Shown piece after piece: positions 31,966 to 44,783 of a stretch of DNA of 64,000 bases. This DNA comes from Mactromeris polynyma. Lineage: Eukaryota; Mollusca; Bivalvia; Venerida; Mactridae. A program made the position numbers and the translations under genes. The first letter of the stretch is position 1, and every line of letters begins with the position of its first letter. The notes below the pieces were generated by a model. That model searched no databases and had not been told where the DNA came from. It saw nothing but the letters and a program-made list of their open reading frames with translations. The stretch spans positions 35,614,762 to 35,678,761 of the forward strand of contig JASFXZ010000003.1 of the NCBI GenBank assembly GCA_032209605.1, written 5' to 3'.

Positions 31966-34534
31966 TGTTAAGTAGCTCTATATATGTATTGCTCATCTCT
32001 TTAACGTGAATAAATATATGATAGATACATACCTGACTTCTTTTTTACAAGTATTCAATCATTTTGAGTGTTATCCTTTTCTTTCAGTAAACTCACATTA
32101 ATAGATATGTAGGTAAAATGTAAATGTTTTTACATCCATGAACAGCGCGATTGTATTCCGAAGCCACAGAACATTCCGTAAGTAGGTCACTATATGTTTA
32201 GCAGATGAAGTTAAAAGACATTCAAATTCAAGGTGCACACTTTCACGATGCTATAAACCGAACGCTTTATTTAACCTATTGTTGATATGTTTCTTCTAAT
32301 GTACGAGTATCTACTGCACCGAACTCCTTATAACATACATGTACATGTATAAATATTTAATTATACCAGAAGTTAATATCATCCTGTAGGTCTCTAAAGC
32401 TATGCATAATTGATTATGTGAGTAAAAGTACCAAATAATTTGATTATGTACACTGATATATTGTGATAAATCACGTCCGTATTACATGACCGGCAGAACA
32501 TTACTCAGAACTATGCGCGTTTTTATAGACAGGTATTGCAAGGATCGATTATCAAACAAAGAAATATTTGTGACTTCTAATGCGTAGGTCGAACTAACTT
32601 ACTCATGTGTATGTTAAGTCTCATATTTGATCATGAAGATTTACTGGAAAAAAATTATATAATATATTTATACATGTATGTATATTTTTACTGTTCCGGT
32701 GTTTTGAAGGTCTTAACAGAGATTGCGATATTGGTCCCACTGGCTTGATACAAATGGGGACAGTTTGAACAAAAAGGTCCAATACTGAGGTACAAACCGT
32801 TTTTTCTGCAATTAAGCTGTAAGTCACATAAACTGCCAGCGTCATGCAGTGACTTTTCCAGCTATTAAATGGTGGGAAAAGTCCCCAAATGACCCTATGA
32901 CCCTTAAAGCATTATTTTATCGTGTACGGGCACCTGGTAGAACTACTGACCTTCCTTAAGCCAGTAAGATACATTCCTCACGCACAAAGTCTACATCCCA
33001 GACAGATTCGAACCACAGCGATGATTTAAAGACGGCGACAATACGACCACGGAGGCCCGTGTGAAATAGTAATCTGCTGTAAAAGCAAGGTTTGATTAAC
33101 TTGTAAGGATCTCATTGAATAGAAACTGTTATGTTAAATTGTTTTATGCGCGCCGAGATAAATCAGACAATAATCAACAGCAGTTATACCAACTGAAATA
33201 TGAAATACATTCAGTGATATACTGAATTTATACACATATATGACAATGTATATAACGTTTAAAGTACGTGGTAGCACAGCAGTTTTATGGTCATGTAATA
33301 TTGCAAGTCTTGTGTGCTACGTATTTGTAAATAAAGTATTTATTTGTATGAATATATTTTATTAGTTCCAGATGAACAAAACCAAGGATTTACATTTTAT
33401 TTTTTGTCCAACTTTTGAACATTCCATCTTATATCGGATACATACACAGACCTCATTCAGTCACCGATAAAAAAATTGTATTCTCGCCAAACCGATCGCT
33501 GACATCAAAAGGTAATATATCGGACAATTATGATATTTAATTAATTGCAATTATCAGAAACTACGCTACCATGCTAAATAATGGACAAACTTGCTGTCGT
33601 CTAGCAATCGAGAGATAACACTGTAATCATATTTAGCGGCCACCTTGATGCCTGCATCAATGTTTGTCTTCCATCGGACTTGAATTTACTGTTAATTCTA
33701 AAGATAAGGACGAAGTATAAACGCAGCCATATCAAGAAAGTTGATGGAAAGACAAGTTTTTGTCGTAAGTCATGGGAAAACGCCAACCGCGTCTATTGTA
33801 CCCGGTGTTGTGTGATACCGTGCCATTGTCAGTTACTATGGTCTGTGTATGAAGTCACTTGCTGTTTTAGTGACAGTATGTGCCTTTAATTTGACATTCA
33901 TGTAATTATTTTATAGAAGAACAATGTGACATACCGGGAATATTAAAGTAACATATAACACATTTTTATGCAATGTTAAATCATGAACTTAAATATATTC
34001 ATCATACAATACATTAGGGATAAACTGATTTGATTGGATCGAATATGTAGCATAGAACTAAGGCCTTGGGCTAAATCCCCAAGCAAAAATGAAGCAATCA
34101 TACTGGTTGTGTGGCATGGTAAAGACTTGGGGCGCTTCCGGTTAGCCATGCACGTTTCTTACATCGATTCAAATGTTCAACAACTTTCTTGAAATGGCTG
34201 CACAAAGTCAAACAAGAATCATTTATTGAAATAGTATATGTATGTTCGGTTGTCGAGCCCATTTGCCATGACATGGGTTTAATACTCAATGATGGTCCCT
34301 CTCAAATCCGATCCTGGTCATTTATTCATTGCATCAAGTAGATTTTAACATGTCGAAAGAATGGAATTCTCATATACCTGGGACTCTCATCTCAGTGTGG
34401 ACCTAGCTAGTGGTGCTTTCATGTGTTTTCAGAATAAGTCTACACTGCTGGTTTAACATACTTGCTGCGTGTCGAGTTTGCAGTTTGGTTGTGTATACTC
34501 TGATTTGCAGACGCATTGCAATCTATACAAGTTT
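31966..34534. other. No gene seen
   Basis: AT-rich intergenic DNA. Frames at 33601-33889 and 34098-34289 are on opposite or shifted strands without recognisable domains. Confidence 0.35.
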
Positions 34535-34956
34535 TATTCAAGTCAAGTCAAGTCAAAATTTATTTATTGTCGGATAAGTACATCAATTAATAACATTAGC
34601 CATGTATTGCTATTTACCGACATTTATAACAACATAACAAACATGCATACAATTTTGGTTACGTAAATTATTAAATAAATACATGTTATATTAAGTTAAT
34701 AAAATTTATATTAAGTTAATAAATGAAAGAAATACATATTTTATATGATTATAAGAATTCTTAGTTTTAAAATGCTTGCAGTCATGGAAGCGTTATATAC
34801 CTTAAATACACAAAAATATAATTCAACAAATAAAAGCTTAATTATTTTTAGTTAACTTAAAATAGTCATATTACTAAGATCATACCGATGCAACTACTAA
34901 AATTGATTCAATTCACATCTCTATTCAAAACATAAAAACATAAAAAGATACGTTAA

Positions 34957-36838
34957 TTATAAAACAACACGCAACGTTAACGTAGCATTTCTAATCAGAA
35001 CAAAATCTGCATGTACAACCGTCATTCCATCCCACGACGCTACCAGACTCTGGAACTGATTGAAGTTTCCCTCATCGCGGAAGTGTTGGGGCAAAGAGTT
35101 CCAAAGTCTCGAAGCGCCATAGCGGAATGAGTTTAGACCATGCCTGGAGGTTCTAACACGTGGTACATAAGCAGTATTGTAATATCGAAATGAATAATGT
35201 TGTTGTTTCATTGTTATTAAGTCGTGTAGATAAACAGGGCATTGTTTATTGATAATTTTGAAAGTTTCAATTGCCATAGTTCTAATTCTTCTAATTTTTA
35301 AAGATGGAAGTTTAGATTTTATTAACAAAGTATTATAGTCCGATCATCATATATAAATCTTAATGCCCTTTCCTGTATTTTTTCGATCTTCATGGTATTG
35401 ACCTCCCCGCAGAAATGCCACGTTAACGGACAGTAGTTAAAATTGGATAAAATAAAACTATAATAGATATTTAGTTTCCCGAGTCTACACAAATAACGAC
35501 CTATTCTCTTAAGAACATTTAATTGCCGGGAAGCTTTTTTACACATGTTAGATATATGAGTGTTAAAATTCAATTTAAAATCAACAGTCACCCCAAGAGC
35601 TTAACCTCATCCTCACTTTTTATTTCTATATCATCCAATTTAAAACTTAAATCTGATTTTTGAGTCTTCATCCCAATGGAAATGGCTTGGAATGTTTCTG
35701 GATTTGCTTTCATTTTATTTATATTAAACCAGTGGATGAGATTACAACTATCTTCTTCTAAATGTTTCTTTACAGTGTCAAGATCATGATTTGAACAAGA
35801 GACAGTATTATCATCAGCATAATTATAAAGGTCACAATTAGACACAAAATAGAAAATATCATTTAAGAAACAACAACAAAACAGGACCAAGAATTGATCC
35901 TTGTGGGACACCTTTTATTATATTTTGATAAGTGCTTTTGAAATTTCCAATTTTAACACACTGTTGTCTACTAGATAAATAACTCAATAGTAAATTCAAA
36001 GCATCTTCAGAAGCACCATAAGCTTTTAACTTTAACAGCAGAAGGTCATGAGGTAAACAATCAAACGCTTTAGACAGATCCATGAGAATTGCTGCAGTGT
36101 ATTTATTATGGTCTAAAGCAAGCTTCCAGTCTTCAATGAGTTTTAGAAGGGTAGTTTGACAACCGTAACCAGGCCTAAAAGCTGATAAAAATGTGTTGAA
36201 ATGTTGATTAAAAAACTCAGTAAGTTGGGAATGCATAGCTCTTTCATAAATCTTGGATAAAACTGGTAAAATGCTTACTGGTCTATAATTGGTTTTGTCA
36301 AGCATACTATTCTTTTTGTATAAAGGAGTTACTTCAGCTTTTTTAAGAGTATCAGGAAAAACAGATTCTGTAAATGACTGATTTACTAAACTTGTCAAAG
36401 GTTAAACAATTGATGGTTTTGCTAACTGTATGAGTTTAGCTGACAGTCCGTCATGACCAGTAGCTTTCTTACAATTAAGTTTATCTATTTGCTTACAAAT
36501 AAATGTTTCTGTGACTGGTCTAAAATCGAATTCTTCATTTTCAATTTTATTTTCCATAATTTTGCGTATACTTGGGTGCGTAGTATCTACAGGGACTGTG
36601 TGATTTCCAATATCTTTGGCAACATTTACAAAAAAATCATTATAAACATTTCACAGACTTCTCTCTGATTATTAATCAATTTATCATTGTCATAAATAAT
36701 AGTGTCCTTTTGTACCTTGGAACCTTTATTGGTTAAAAACGGTTTGACGGTAGGCCAGAAGTCTTTTGAATTGCAACCACCTACACATCTGTCTAAAAAA
36801 TATTTATTGATAGATTTCCTCATACGAGGGTCCTGCAA
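34957..36838 (-). pseudogene. LINE reverse transcriptase (ORF2 part)
   Basis: RT landmarks are KKAEVTPLYKK and NYRPVSILPVLSKIYE (block 1-2), AFRPGYGCQTTLL, ILMDLSKAFDCLPHDLLLLKL (motif A), GVPQGSILGPVL (motif B) and NYADDNTV (motif C, YADD intact), followed by SFILSNFNYCPLTWHFC and the tail GLNSFRYGASRLWNSLPQHF. Frameshifts lie near 35885, 35588 and 35330, so the copy is inactive, though far better preserved than the LINE at 26860-29060. Confidence 0.88.
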
Positions 36839-37801
36839 AAAGTTCTGTCATTGGGTTCGGATTTCTTAAGTGCTACGTTTTATCAAAATTATTTTTATTA
36901 CAAAACTTCAAAGTATTCCTCCTTTACCGAAACACATTTTTGTAAACTTTTTTACCCAATCGCGAAAAGCAGATAAATAGTCTTCTTTTGGTATCTGTTG
37001 GAGACACTGATAAATGGCGCTGCCAAGAGAACTTCTGGACTTATATTTCTTTCCAGAAAGCATTTTCTTAAGCCTTGGAAATAAAAAAAAGTCATAATGA
37101 CTCAGGTCAGGTGAATAAGGCGGATGGTTTACAACTTCTACCTTTTCAGAAGCCAAAAAAGACTTAACAACCTCGCACTTGTGAGAGGAGGCGTTGTCGT
37201 GTATAAAATGGACTCCTGACCATCCTTTGCTTGGACGTTTCGTATTGCAAAACTCTTTCACTTTCTTCAGTACAGAGTTATTGTAGAATCGTCCAGTTAC
37301 TGTATGACCAGATGGACAAGGCAATATATCTTTCACCGACAATCGCGCATTCTGTTCGACCACAACTTTTACAGCAGCGATGTTTGCCTTGGTTACAGAG
37401 GTCTTAGGCCTACAAGAATGGGTATCATCTTCGACAGATAATTTCCAAGCTTTAAAAGCTTTAACCCACCTAACAACTGTGCGCATCGAAATGGCATGAG
37501 GTCCATATATACCACACAATTCATCAAATATCTATATCAAACCTAATGCGGCATTTAATATAGCTACGAATTTCAGTCTTTTCGTCCATTTTACAATGTG
37601 AAAAGTAAATTGGTCAGTGTATATGACTGCATGTATTTCAATTTGAAATAACTCGGTCATTTGAAAAGCAATTTGCACAAAATAAACGGATATCATTAGC
37701 TATTGGACACACCATTCAAGTGCAATGATTTTTTTTTAAAAATACCTGGGATAAAACTACGGAAGCCCATTAGTGACAGAACTTTTTGCATGACCCTCGT
37801 A
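36823..37801 (-). mobile_element. Mariner element, internally deleted copy 2, nested in LINE
   Basis: Terminal inverted repeats (tacgagggtcctgcaaaaag at 36823; complement ending in ccctcgta at 37801) bracket 979 bp with TA at both ends. The insertion splits the LINE reading frame between residues R-N-M-V-T-S-L-T and R-M-R-K-S-I-N. It is opposite in orientation to the copy at 3630-4602 and closely similar to it throughout. Confidence 0.93.
36908..37519 (-). pseudogene. Mariner transposase with internal deletion, copy 2
   Basis: A 203-codon frame with the HTH region (RWVKAFKAWKLSVEDD), then FIHDNASSH (D108) and HPPYSPDLSHYDFF (D143), exactly 34 residues apart, as in the mariner DD34D core. The segment that should carry the first catalytic Asp is deleted at the same point as in copy 1. 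The true N-terminus (37520-37590) is in another frame because of a shift at the same site as in copy 1. The protein could bind termini at most; it cannot catalyse. Confidence 0.9.
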
Positions 37802-38075
37802 AGACTTGTAACCATGTTCCTCTGTTTTCTGTAATTTTCAAAAGTTCTTGAGGTTTTACATTTATGAAATTTATTGCCCAGCATTCTTTTCTTGTAAATA
37901 GCCTGTTTTAGACCTTTATTCATATATGGCACTGATTTGGAAGTAGTTCTTTTCTTTTTTATTGGGGCATGTTCATTTGCAATGTTTAAAAACTTATCAC
38001 TGAAATCATTATAAACCATATTCATACACTGACAACATTCTGTACTTTGTAGAACATGTAAAGGGACCTCCATGG

Positions 38076-40130
38076 TTGAGTGGTACTACAGTTCTGCAAT
38101 TGGCATCATGTCAGGGTTCACATGATTTAACTACGGGACAATTGTTCATTACTTTTCAATGTACAAAATGTAATAAAGTCTTTATTATGCAATAGTGACA
38201 AGAAAAAACAAGTATCACTTTATCACTGTTTTATTAACACAATCAACATAAATACTACACAAATATATGTGGAATCATATAACAAACTGTTTTACCATTA
38301 AACTGGAGTTAAGAAATCTCATGACAAAATATTCATCAAATGAATCAGTATTTTAATGCACCTCACCGTGTGCATGCGAGTAGCTTCTCTCGTTGCCATG
38401 ATAAACATGTCAACTGCATTTGCATTATTTTTTGAGAAACTAGAAGAAAAACACATATAAACCTCTCATTGTTTCTGTATATCTAGTTCCCAGCGTATAT
38501 CATACTGAGATGTTAGTAAGCTGCTGTAAAAAACCCAGAACTTAAATTTCAAGGTTTTTTTATAATACGGTATCTTTGCAAAAAGTCACAACTGATCAAT
38601 TCATGTGAATTTTTCCCCATCATTTGTAATCACCTACCCAGAGTTTATCAAGCATTTTGATTCATCAAGATGTCCGTTGCTATGTTTATTGTCCAGATAT
38701 CAACCAATGAAAGGCTTTGTTATAAGTCATTTATATAATGGATCTTAGATAAAAGCCATATCTGTCCGTTACCATCCTGAACATCTCTACATGTACTTGA
38801 AATGTTTTACCACAGAAAAGATCTTTTCCGGCACGTTAAAAACCCATAATTCTAGGTGTATCAGGAAGACTAACATCTCTAATTATATGAGAATTAATAC
38901 CAGTATAAAAAATAAACATATAAGGTACATGTATGTGTGGAGAAAAGAACGTCAGATACACAACAACATCAAATGCATGTATAGGACAGTGTGTCAAAGA
39001 AAGGCTACAGAAATATCGACACTTTCTTAGGACCAAATGGAATAACCACATAATAGGCACATAGAATCTGACAGATGTAATAACCAAAAAATATCACAAT
39101 TTACAATGAGACTACACAACAGAATGACATCAATTTTTGTAGCATGTATTCATTTTCAACTTTAAAAACATCATTATTGAAAATTATGGTATAAAAGCTT
39201 TAAAAAACGTTGAAAACGTATAGAGCAGATTAACATTATACCAGGCACATTATAAACAAAACTAACTGACATTGAAATTAATAATAATAATGTTGATAAA
39301 AAGAAGCAATTCCATTAAATTACATTAATGCACAGTTTGGTTATAAAATGAAAATTGTAATGACTAATAAGAAGAGATGACAATAGTTACATGAGAAGAA
39401 ACACACAAACAGATAAAGTTAATGCTCATAAACCGTACAGTGGACAATGTTATGAATGCTTTAATGTATGTTAGGCAAAATAAAGAACACATCACAACTT
39501 TGTGATTCTCACAATTATGTATAAAACATGATGTATATACATATATATTATAAATTATTGCATTAAGAATTGTTTAAAATTATTACAAAAATACACAGAA
39601 TGAATTATATAAAAATGTCATGGACAATAACTCAAAACACAGAAGGCACACAGGCTTAGTGAATTTGTAAACATCTATGGAGATGTGTTGATAAGGAACA
39701 GTCTGGATGATTGCCAAAAACAACTAAGGAGAATAGTAGGGGACAAAAAGGCAGAAGGGTAATCCACTTCAGGATAAGCTAAGAAAACAAGTTGGCCACA
39801 GATGGACAGGGGGGAAAATAGTTGTTATTACAATTGTGATTGATACATTTTGCCCTTATGTTAATGGACTTCATTTCAAAATATTTTTTAAGTTATAAAG
39901 AGGAGACTGTTGATGAGAGGTTGCGGACACAAAATGATATTGTCAGCATTAATTAACCGTCAAATATTTGAAAGAAGAAACTGAACGCAAAAGAAAATCA
40001 AAGAAAGTTTTTCTTCTGCTACGTTATTTGGTTAGTACTGTGAAAATACAAGCGAACAGTATACTTATACTGATGGTCTTAGATTTGATGAGAAAAGTCA
40101 ACTTGATACCATTGATGCATTTGGTGAGCT
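38076..40130. other. No gene seen
   Basis: AT-rich DNA downstream of the PPxY membrane gene. Frames here lack domain features. Confidence 0.35.
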
Positions 40131-40295
40131 TTGTTTGTTTGTTTCATCGGGTTTAACGCCGTTTCTCAACAATCTTTCAGTTATATACGGCGGCTGGTTC
40201 ACCTAACCAGTTTTTAACTTGCCGCGACCTGGAATCGAACCCGGATCGCCGGGTTACAAGTCCAGCGCACTAACCACAGCCGCGACTCTGGTGAG
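40131..40295 (-). mobile_element. tRNA-derived SINE with conserved core
   Basis: Complement reads a tRNA-like head (ggctgtggttagtgcgctgg, then gatccgggttcgattccagg with a perfect box B), then a core with aactggttaggtgaacc and ataactgaaagattgttgag, and a caaacaaacaaa tail. The core is shared with the elements at 43838, 45190, 56695 and about 61185. It resembles core-containing bivalve SINEs; I do not assign a name. Confidence 0.78.
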
Positions 40296-41161
40296 CTTGG
40301 ACGACTTAATAATTAGAAACCTGCTAAAGAAGTAAAAACCTCCGCTTGTATTACTGGAGCGAACAGATGTACAAACTTTTGGACAAATGAACGAACACAA
40401 TATCTAGACTAAGGCAAATTAGAAGGGAGACTATGCAGCTTCGGGATGTGCCAAATATTAGATGCCTTAAATTTTCTGCCAAAAACTTAATTTATTTTTT
40501 AATTAGACATATGATGATTCATGGAAACTAGTATAAACATATTCACTGGAATGTATGTTAACAGATTTTTGGTCCATTCAGCATAGCAAACAAGACTAGC
40601 TGTCATAACTTTGGCTAAAAAGACACATACAAAAGATGAATAACTCTACCCTGAAAACAATAAATTTTGACAATAGTTCTCTCCCTTGGATCAAAGGCTA
40701 AGCAATCATTGAAATCAAAAAGGCCAAAACAGATTGTCATGAAATAGGTGATATTGACTTCAGGTTACAATATGAATGGTTGAGAACACTCGATCAATGG
40801 TAAGAGTATGGTTCAAAACATATATAAAAAGTCTAAATTCATGAGAAAGACACCAATATCTTAACCATTCAATACATAACATCACTATCAACAATAAAAG
40901 AGAATTAATTTTCTAATCAACATTTGTCTTTTAAAAAACGATTTTGAATCTATAATTAACAAGTGTGCAACTACTAAAACAATCCATCACAATTAGATTT
41001 AGCAGCAAATTCACATTTATTCAGATCTAAACTTGTGATGAGTGTTCTAGTAACTCTATTAATGTGATGACATGTATGTATATACTGTATGTATATAGTG
41101 AAGTAAGCAAAGCATAACAATGTGATACTAAGTATAGAAACAGGAATGTCTAATGACTTAC
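40296..41161. other. No gene seen
   Basis: AT-rich spacer without recognised features. Confidence 0.3.
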
Positions 41162-41343
41162 ATTGATTATACAGGGGCAAACCAGTCCTGCGTTCAGTAA
41201 AGGTATTTGCGGCTCAATTTTTCTAACGTTTTGCAGTTTGGTTCCCCATGTGCAGTCAATGTGATACGGTGGGCAAGGGATACAATACAAAACGGTCATG
41301 ACTGTTAGCCGTAACTGAACGCAAGGCAGGAGCATACTGTCTT
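41162..41343 (-). CDS. Possible isolated exon, about 60 residues
   Basis: On the minus strand a good acceptor (tctacatttacag) and donor (ATCAAT|gtaagtc) bracket 182 bp that are open in one frame and visibly GC-richer than the surroundings. The predicted peptide is Cys-rich, with motifs such as LLPCVQLRL, LYCIPCPPYHIDC and GLVCPCI. It lies 1.4 kb downstream of the stop of the PPxY gene, so it would need either an alternative transcript or a separate gene. I recognise no family, and without a partner exon it remains speculative. Confidence 0.28.
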
Positions 41344-42079
41344 CTGTAAATGTAGACATATATCAGGAATGTAATCAAGTGTTTGTACTGAATAACGACA
41401 ATGTGAAGACAAGAACTGCTTGCTCAGTATTTCTACATTTGAACTTAAGCTTGTATTATCCCTAACGAGAGTACAAATGGTAAAAGTAGACGTTTATGTA
41501 AATCAGACAAAGAAACAGAACATCAACAATATATATACAAGAATAAGCATGATACATAACATACTGAAAGGCCGTAATACATACAATGTTGCATTAAAAA
41601 GCTAAATAACAGAAAATACATCATTTAAAAGAATGGGAAAATCAAAGAAAATTCCTCCTTATTGGCTAAAATCATGACATGTATTGCACAATGTTTATTA
41701 AAGAGAGTTAAAGAATTTACGTTTGTACACCAACATTTACAAGGTAAATAAAAATACAACAACAAAAGCACATGTAGTTACATGAATGAATAAATATTTC
41801 ACACAATACCAAGGAACTCATCCTTCAAAATTTAGTTGAACAAATGAACTGGCTTTAACTGTGATCAGAAACCTGAAGTAATATTTCATATCCTAAGTAT
41901 TGTCAGGAAGGTTTAAAGACAGTCATAATGCCATTTATCTCAAAATTCAAATTTTTGAAACAAAATGTATTCAGATTTATTTCTTTGTCCAACGACAATG
42001 CTCTGTGATCAGTGAGAACACAAGAATAGATTGTTGTTAAAACATATATATTTTACATTGATTATATAATGTTAAACAC

Positions 42080-42150
42080 TCATGATGACTGCTTTCTGGG
42101 TTACTAGCCAGTACTCATTCCAAAGTCAGTGATCAAACCTGGCTACACAG
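42080..42150 (-). mobile_element. Truncated SINE fragment
   Basis: gatgactgctttctgggtta and ctagccagtactcattc match the block beside the tRNA-like head at 31810. The head itself is not preserved. Confidence 0.5.
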
Positions 42151-42284
42151 AATAAAGCCAATCAAACTGAACACAAGCTCAGGAAGAAGTTTTAACAAGT
42201 TGCATGCATCAGCAATGTTTCACACTGAATAATTGTAATATTTACATTTAAAAAAATATAGATTGATGCAATCCAAATCTCATA

Positions 42285-42451
42285 TAAAGGCCATCTCGAT
42301 AATAAGACCACCTAAAAATTTAGAACAGCATTTTCAAGTCCATGTTCACTGTTTTGCTCTTTATTCAACTCAATATTAAGACCATCTCATTAAGAAGACC
42401 AGCTTTCAAGGGTCCCAAGGGTGGTCGTATTATTGATGTTGTTATACTGTA
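42285..42451. mobile_element. MITE copy 2 ('actgtaaaacctcaataataag' family)
   Basis: Contains ccatctcgataataagacca, tgctctttattcaactcaa and gtcgtattattgatgttgt, ending in atactgta. It is diverged relative to the copies at 22335 and 57829. It lies in the probable 3' UTR region of the PPxY gene; its tttatt reads aataaa on the minus strand and might act as a poly(A) signal. Confidence 0.72.
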
Positions 42452-42744
42452 TTAGGTCATCTTCACATAGAGTTTAGTTGCTACGAAACAAATAAAATTC
42501 TCAGGCCAGCTGCTTCAGTAGTTAAAAATATGTTCAAACATACAGATCTACATGTATAAAAATTGTTTTAGAACAGGACATTAAAATGACACAGGTTTGC
42601 TCTAACGGCAAGACGATAAAGTCAACAGTACAAATCAATCATTCAGACAGATGTATCAATGCTGCAAATACAGTAACACAACACATGTATTTTGATTTAT
42701 AAAAATAAAATGCTTATAACCGTGAAAGCACTAGGAATTTCCTA

Positions 42745-43376
42745 TTAAAGTGCCGTCTCTACTCTGTCAGCTTCTCCTTCACCAACAGGATCAACTATTT
42801 CTTCCACCATAATCTCCGGAGAAGCAGACGGCGGTATTGGATGAGCAGACTGACTTGGTTGAGATGTTGTCACAGAAACAGTAGTCACGGATACAGTTAC
42901 ATTCTGATTGGACACTAGAGGAGATATCTGCACTAGAGGAGATATCTGAATGTTAGTTGCATTCTGGGAAGGGTTAGTGTCAACAATAACAGATGAACCC
43001 GTAAAGGCAACATCTGCAGGAGCTGCATTTTCATTATCATTGTCATCATCTCTTGACAATGACGGCCGCGCGTGACGGCCTTGAAGAGTATTGCTTGGAT
43101 GAGAACGATATGTCGGAGGTCTTGAGTCTGGGAAATCTCCTCCCTGATTTGGTGGGAATGTTATTTGTATACCGGCACGAACAGTGCTAGCGCGTGATCT
43201 GTATGACGGTGGGGGTGAACTAGGCAGACTATAATCTTCATCTGGTATATTTTCAGGATCATATAAATCAGTTGACTGACTTTGTTGAGCTACCATCAGC
43301 TGATGTTGATATTCTTGCATTGAGGCATTGTATGATGGTGGGGGTCGTCGAAACTGAAACTCTGGATACATTGGAC
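42745..43376 (-). CDS. PPxY-tailed two-TM membrane protein, exon 3 (last)
   Basis: The last coding exon begins after a clear acceptor (cgttttag|GTCC) and encodes 209 residues plus a stop at 42745-42747. It joins exon 2 in phase 1, completing a Gly codon. It is the C-terminal cytosolic tail and carries three WW-domain-binding PPxY motifs: PPSY (414-417), PPSY (457-460) and PPTY (488-491, full-protein numbering). An acidic Asp/Asn stretch follows (SRDDDNDNENA). A Ser/Thr/Val-rich segment with NVTVSVTTVSVTT echoes a motif in exon 1, and the end is acidic (VDPVGEGEADRVE). PPxY motifs typically recruit NEDD4-family HECT ligases or other WW proteins; which partner is used here is unknown. The 3' UTR end was not fixed. 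Confidence 0.82.
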
Positions 43377-43489
43377 CTAAAACGAACAAATGTATAACGT
43401 AATTTTGTGTATGAGAGTTAAAACAATGGGAACAGATTCATGTGGAAATTGAAACATGGCTGGGCCATTCCTTGCACCTCAGTTCCTTA

Positions 43490-43640
43490 ATATGTGTACC
43501 GTTTGACCTCCTTTAGTGCCTTATGTTTTGTGGATTGTTGTTTTTCCGGAGATCTGCGTGGGGAGGCATTGTCTTATGTATTTGGCTTTTCCTGTAGTTA
43601 CGTATTCTCTCTCTTTTAGACAACTACAGACTGCATAAAT
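43490..43640 (-). repeat. Dispersed repeat R1, partial inverted copy 4
   Basis: In the 1.25-kb intron between exons 2 and 3. The complement gives acataagacaatgcctcc and aacaacaatccacaaaacat, matching the start of R1 at 25310. Confidence 0.72.
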
Positions 43641-43837
43641 GGTAAAGATTGTGACAAGGAAAGGTTCGCCAGTTTTGCAAATTCAAGAATGTCATGAAAA
43701 AAACAGCCAGCATAATTTTCCTTGCTCCTATAAAGACATTTGAAATTGTACATTCTTCAACAATAACAATATTTACTTCTGCAATTGACAGTCATTTCAG
43801 CTAATGAAACATCTGAAATCACCCATTCACAAATTTG

Positions 43838-44075
43838 TTTGTTTTGTTATCATCAGGTTTTAATTTTATGCCATTTTTCAACAATTTTTCAATCATATAT
43901 GGTAGCTAGTTTACCTAACCAGTATTCCTGGAAGTAATTATCAACCAGTACTCACTAAGTCTTGCTCTTCTGTAAGCAACTGATAACTTCTCCACATGTG
44001 GAGAGCATGACCGTAGCCAATGTCGGGTGACATTCCAGTGCTCTACCATCTGAGCTAGCTGGGTGGGCTACAAAC
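43838..44075 (-). mobile_element. tRNA-derived SINE in intron 2
   Basis: Complement: tRNA-like head cagctagctcagatggtaga (box A) near 44060, body with gttgcttacagaagagcaag, core attgaaaaattgttgaaaaa, and a caaacaaatt tail. Box B is degraded. Same superfamily as 40131-40295, with a different head. Confidence 0.72.
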
Positions 44076-44624
44076 TTACTGACTCGCAAAATTATATTGT
44101 ACTTGAATTCCCCTAAAAGTGTGACTGATAAACAGGGCTTCCACTTGGTGCTGAATCTCTGGTCATTTTGATAATTTTTTAAAACCAAATTTACCATTTT
44201 ATAGCCAAAATACCTATGATTTAGAGAACATATCACCTTTCAGTCAGAATCCTAAAGGGTCAAAATGTGGCCTTTCTGAAAATTCAGGGGTCAAAGGGAC
44301 TCAAATCAAGGGTCAAATGGGACCCCTGATAAAGCTTAACAATTATTGAGTCTCCGCATAATAATACAAAATAGTATGTATATGACTAGTCAGGAGTTGC
44401 ACTGCCAAACAAGAACGGTAAAAACAACTGTTAACTTAATAAAATCATTTAAAGTGGCCAGTATATTTAAAAACAGAATATTTTAAAGCACTCAAATAAA
44501 TTCATTGCTCAAGTGTCACATACAGTTTTGATCAATCTTTGGACTCAAATTCATTTAACAAAAATAAAGAAATATTTAACAACAATGCTTTGATTAGTAT
44601 GATTGTAAAAGCAAATAAATTTAC

Positions 44625-44783
44625 CACCATGCCATCTGCCTTCCCGTCTACGATGTCTACGGCGTCGACTCTGTCCCCTGTGGCGAAACTCTCCAAGACC
44701 AAAGAGTGCATGTAAAGGCTCATGACCCCTTGGAGTACATTTCCATCCGACTCCAACAACAACAACAAGCAGAATCCCAAGAC
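44625..44783 (-). CDS. PPxY-tailed two-TM membrane protein, exon 2
   Basis: The exon runs from acceptor tttatttccag|GTCTTGG to a donor. I prefer GGTG|gtaaat (end 44625) over ATG|gtggta (end 44628); both keep frame and differ by one Gly. It completes transmembrane helix 2, with LGILLVVVVGVGW following the MFIG from exon 1. A Trp-Lys-Cys boundary comes next, and then a strongly basic juxtamembrane segment (GQSRRRRHRRREGRWHG, about residues 385-401). The basic cluster places this side of the helix in the cytosol by the positive-inside rule. The short open frame usually seen here in a different phase (44532-44780) is not the coding frame. Confidence 0.82.

Larger units (their letters stand above)
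34535..38075 (-). mobile_element. LINE (non-LTR retrotransposon), 5'-truncated, split by mariner
   Basis: Reading on the minus strand from 38075: the end of the endonuclease-RT linker (NEHAPIKKKRTTSKSVPYMN, then a Lys-rich segment), interruption by the mariner element at 36823-37801, resumption at KSINKYFLDRCVGG, then the RT domain and C-terminal region, ending near 34957. The 3' end is marked by a short (ttgac)n-like tail at about 34537-34557. Without the mariner insert the LINE is about 2.56 kb. It belongs to the broad jockey/CR1-type group; I cannot assign a family. Confidence 0.85.
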
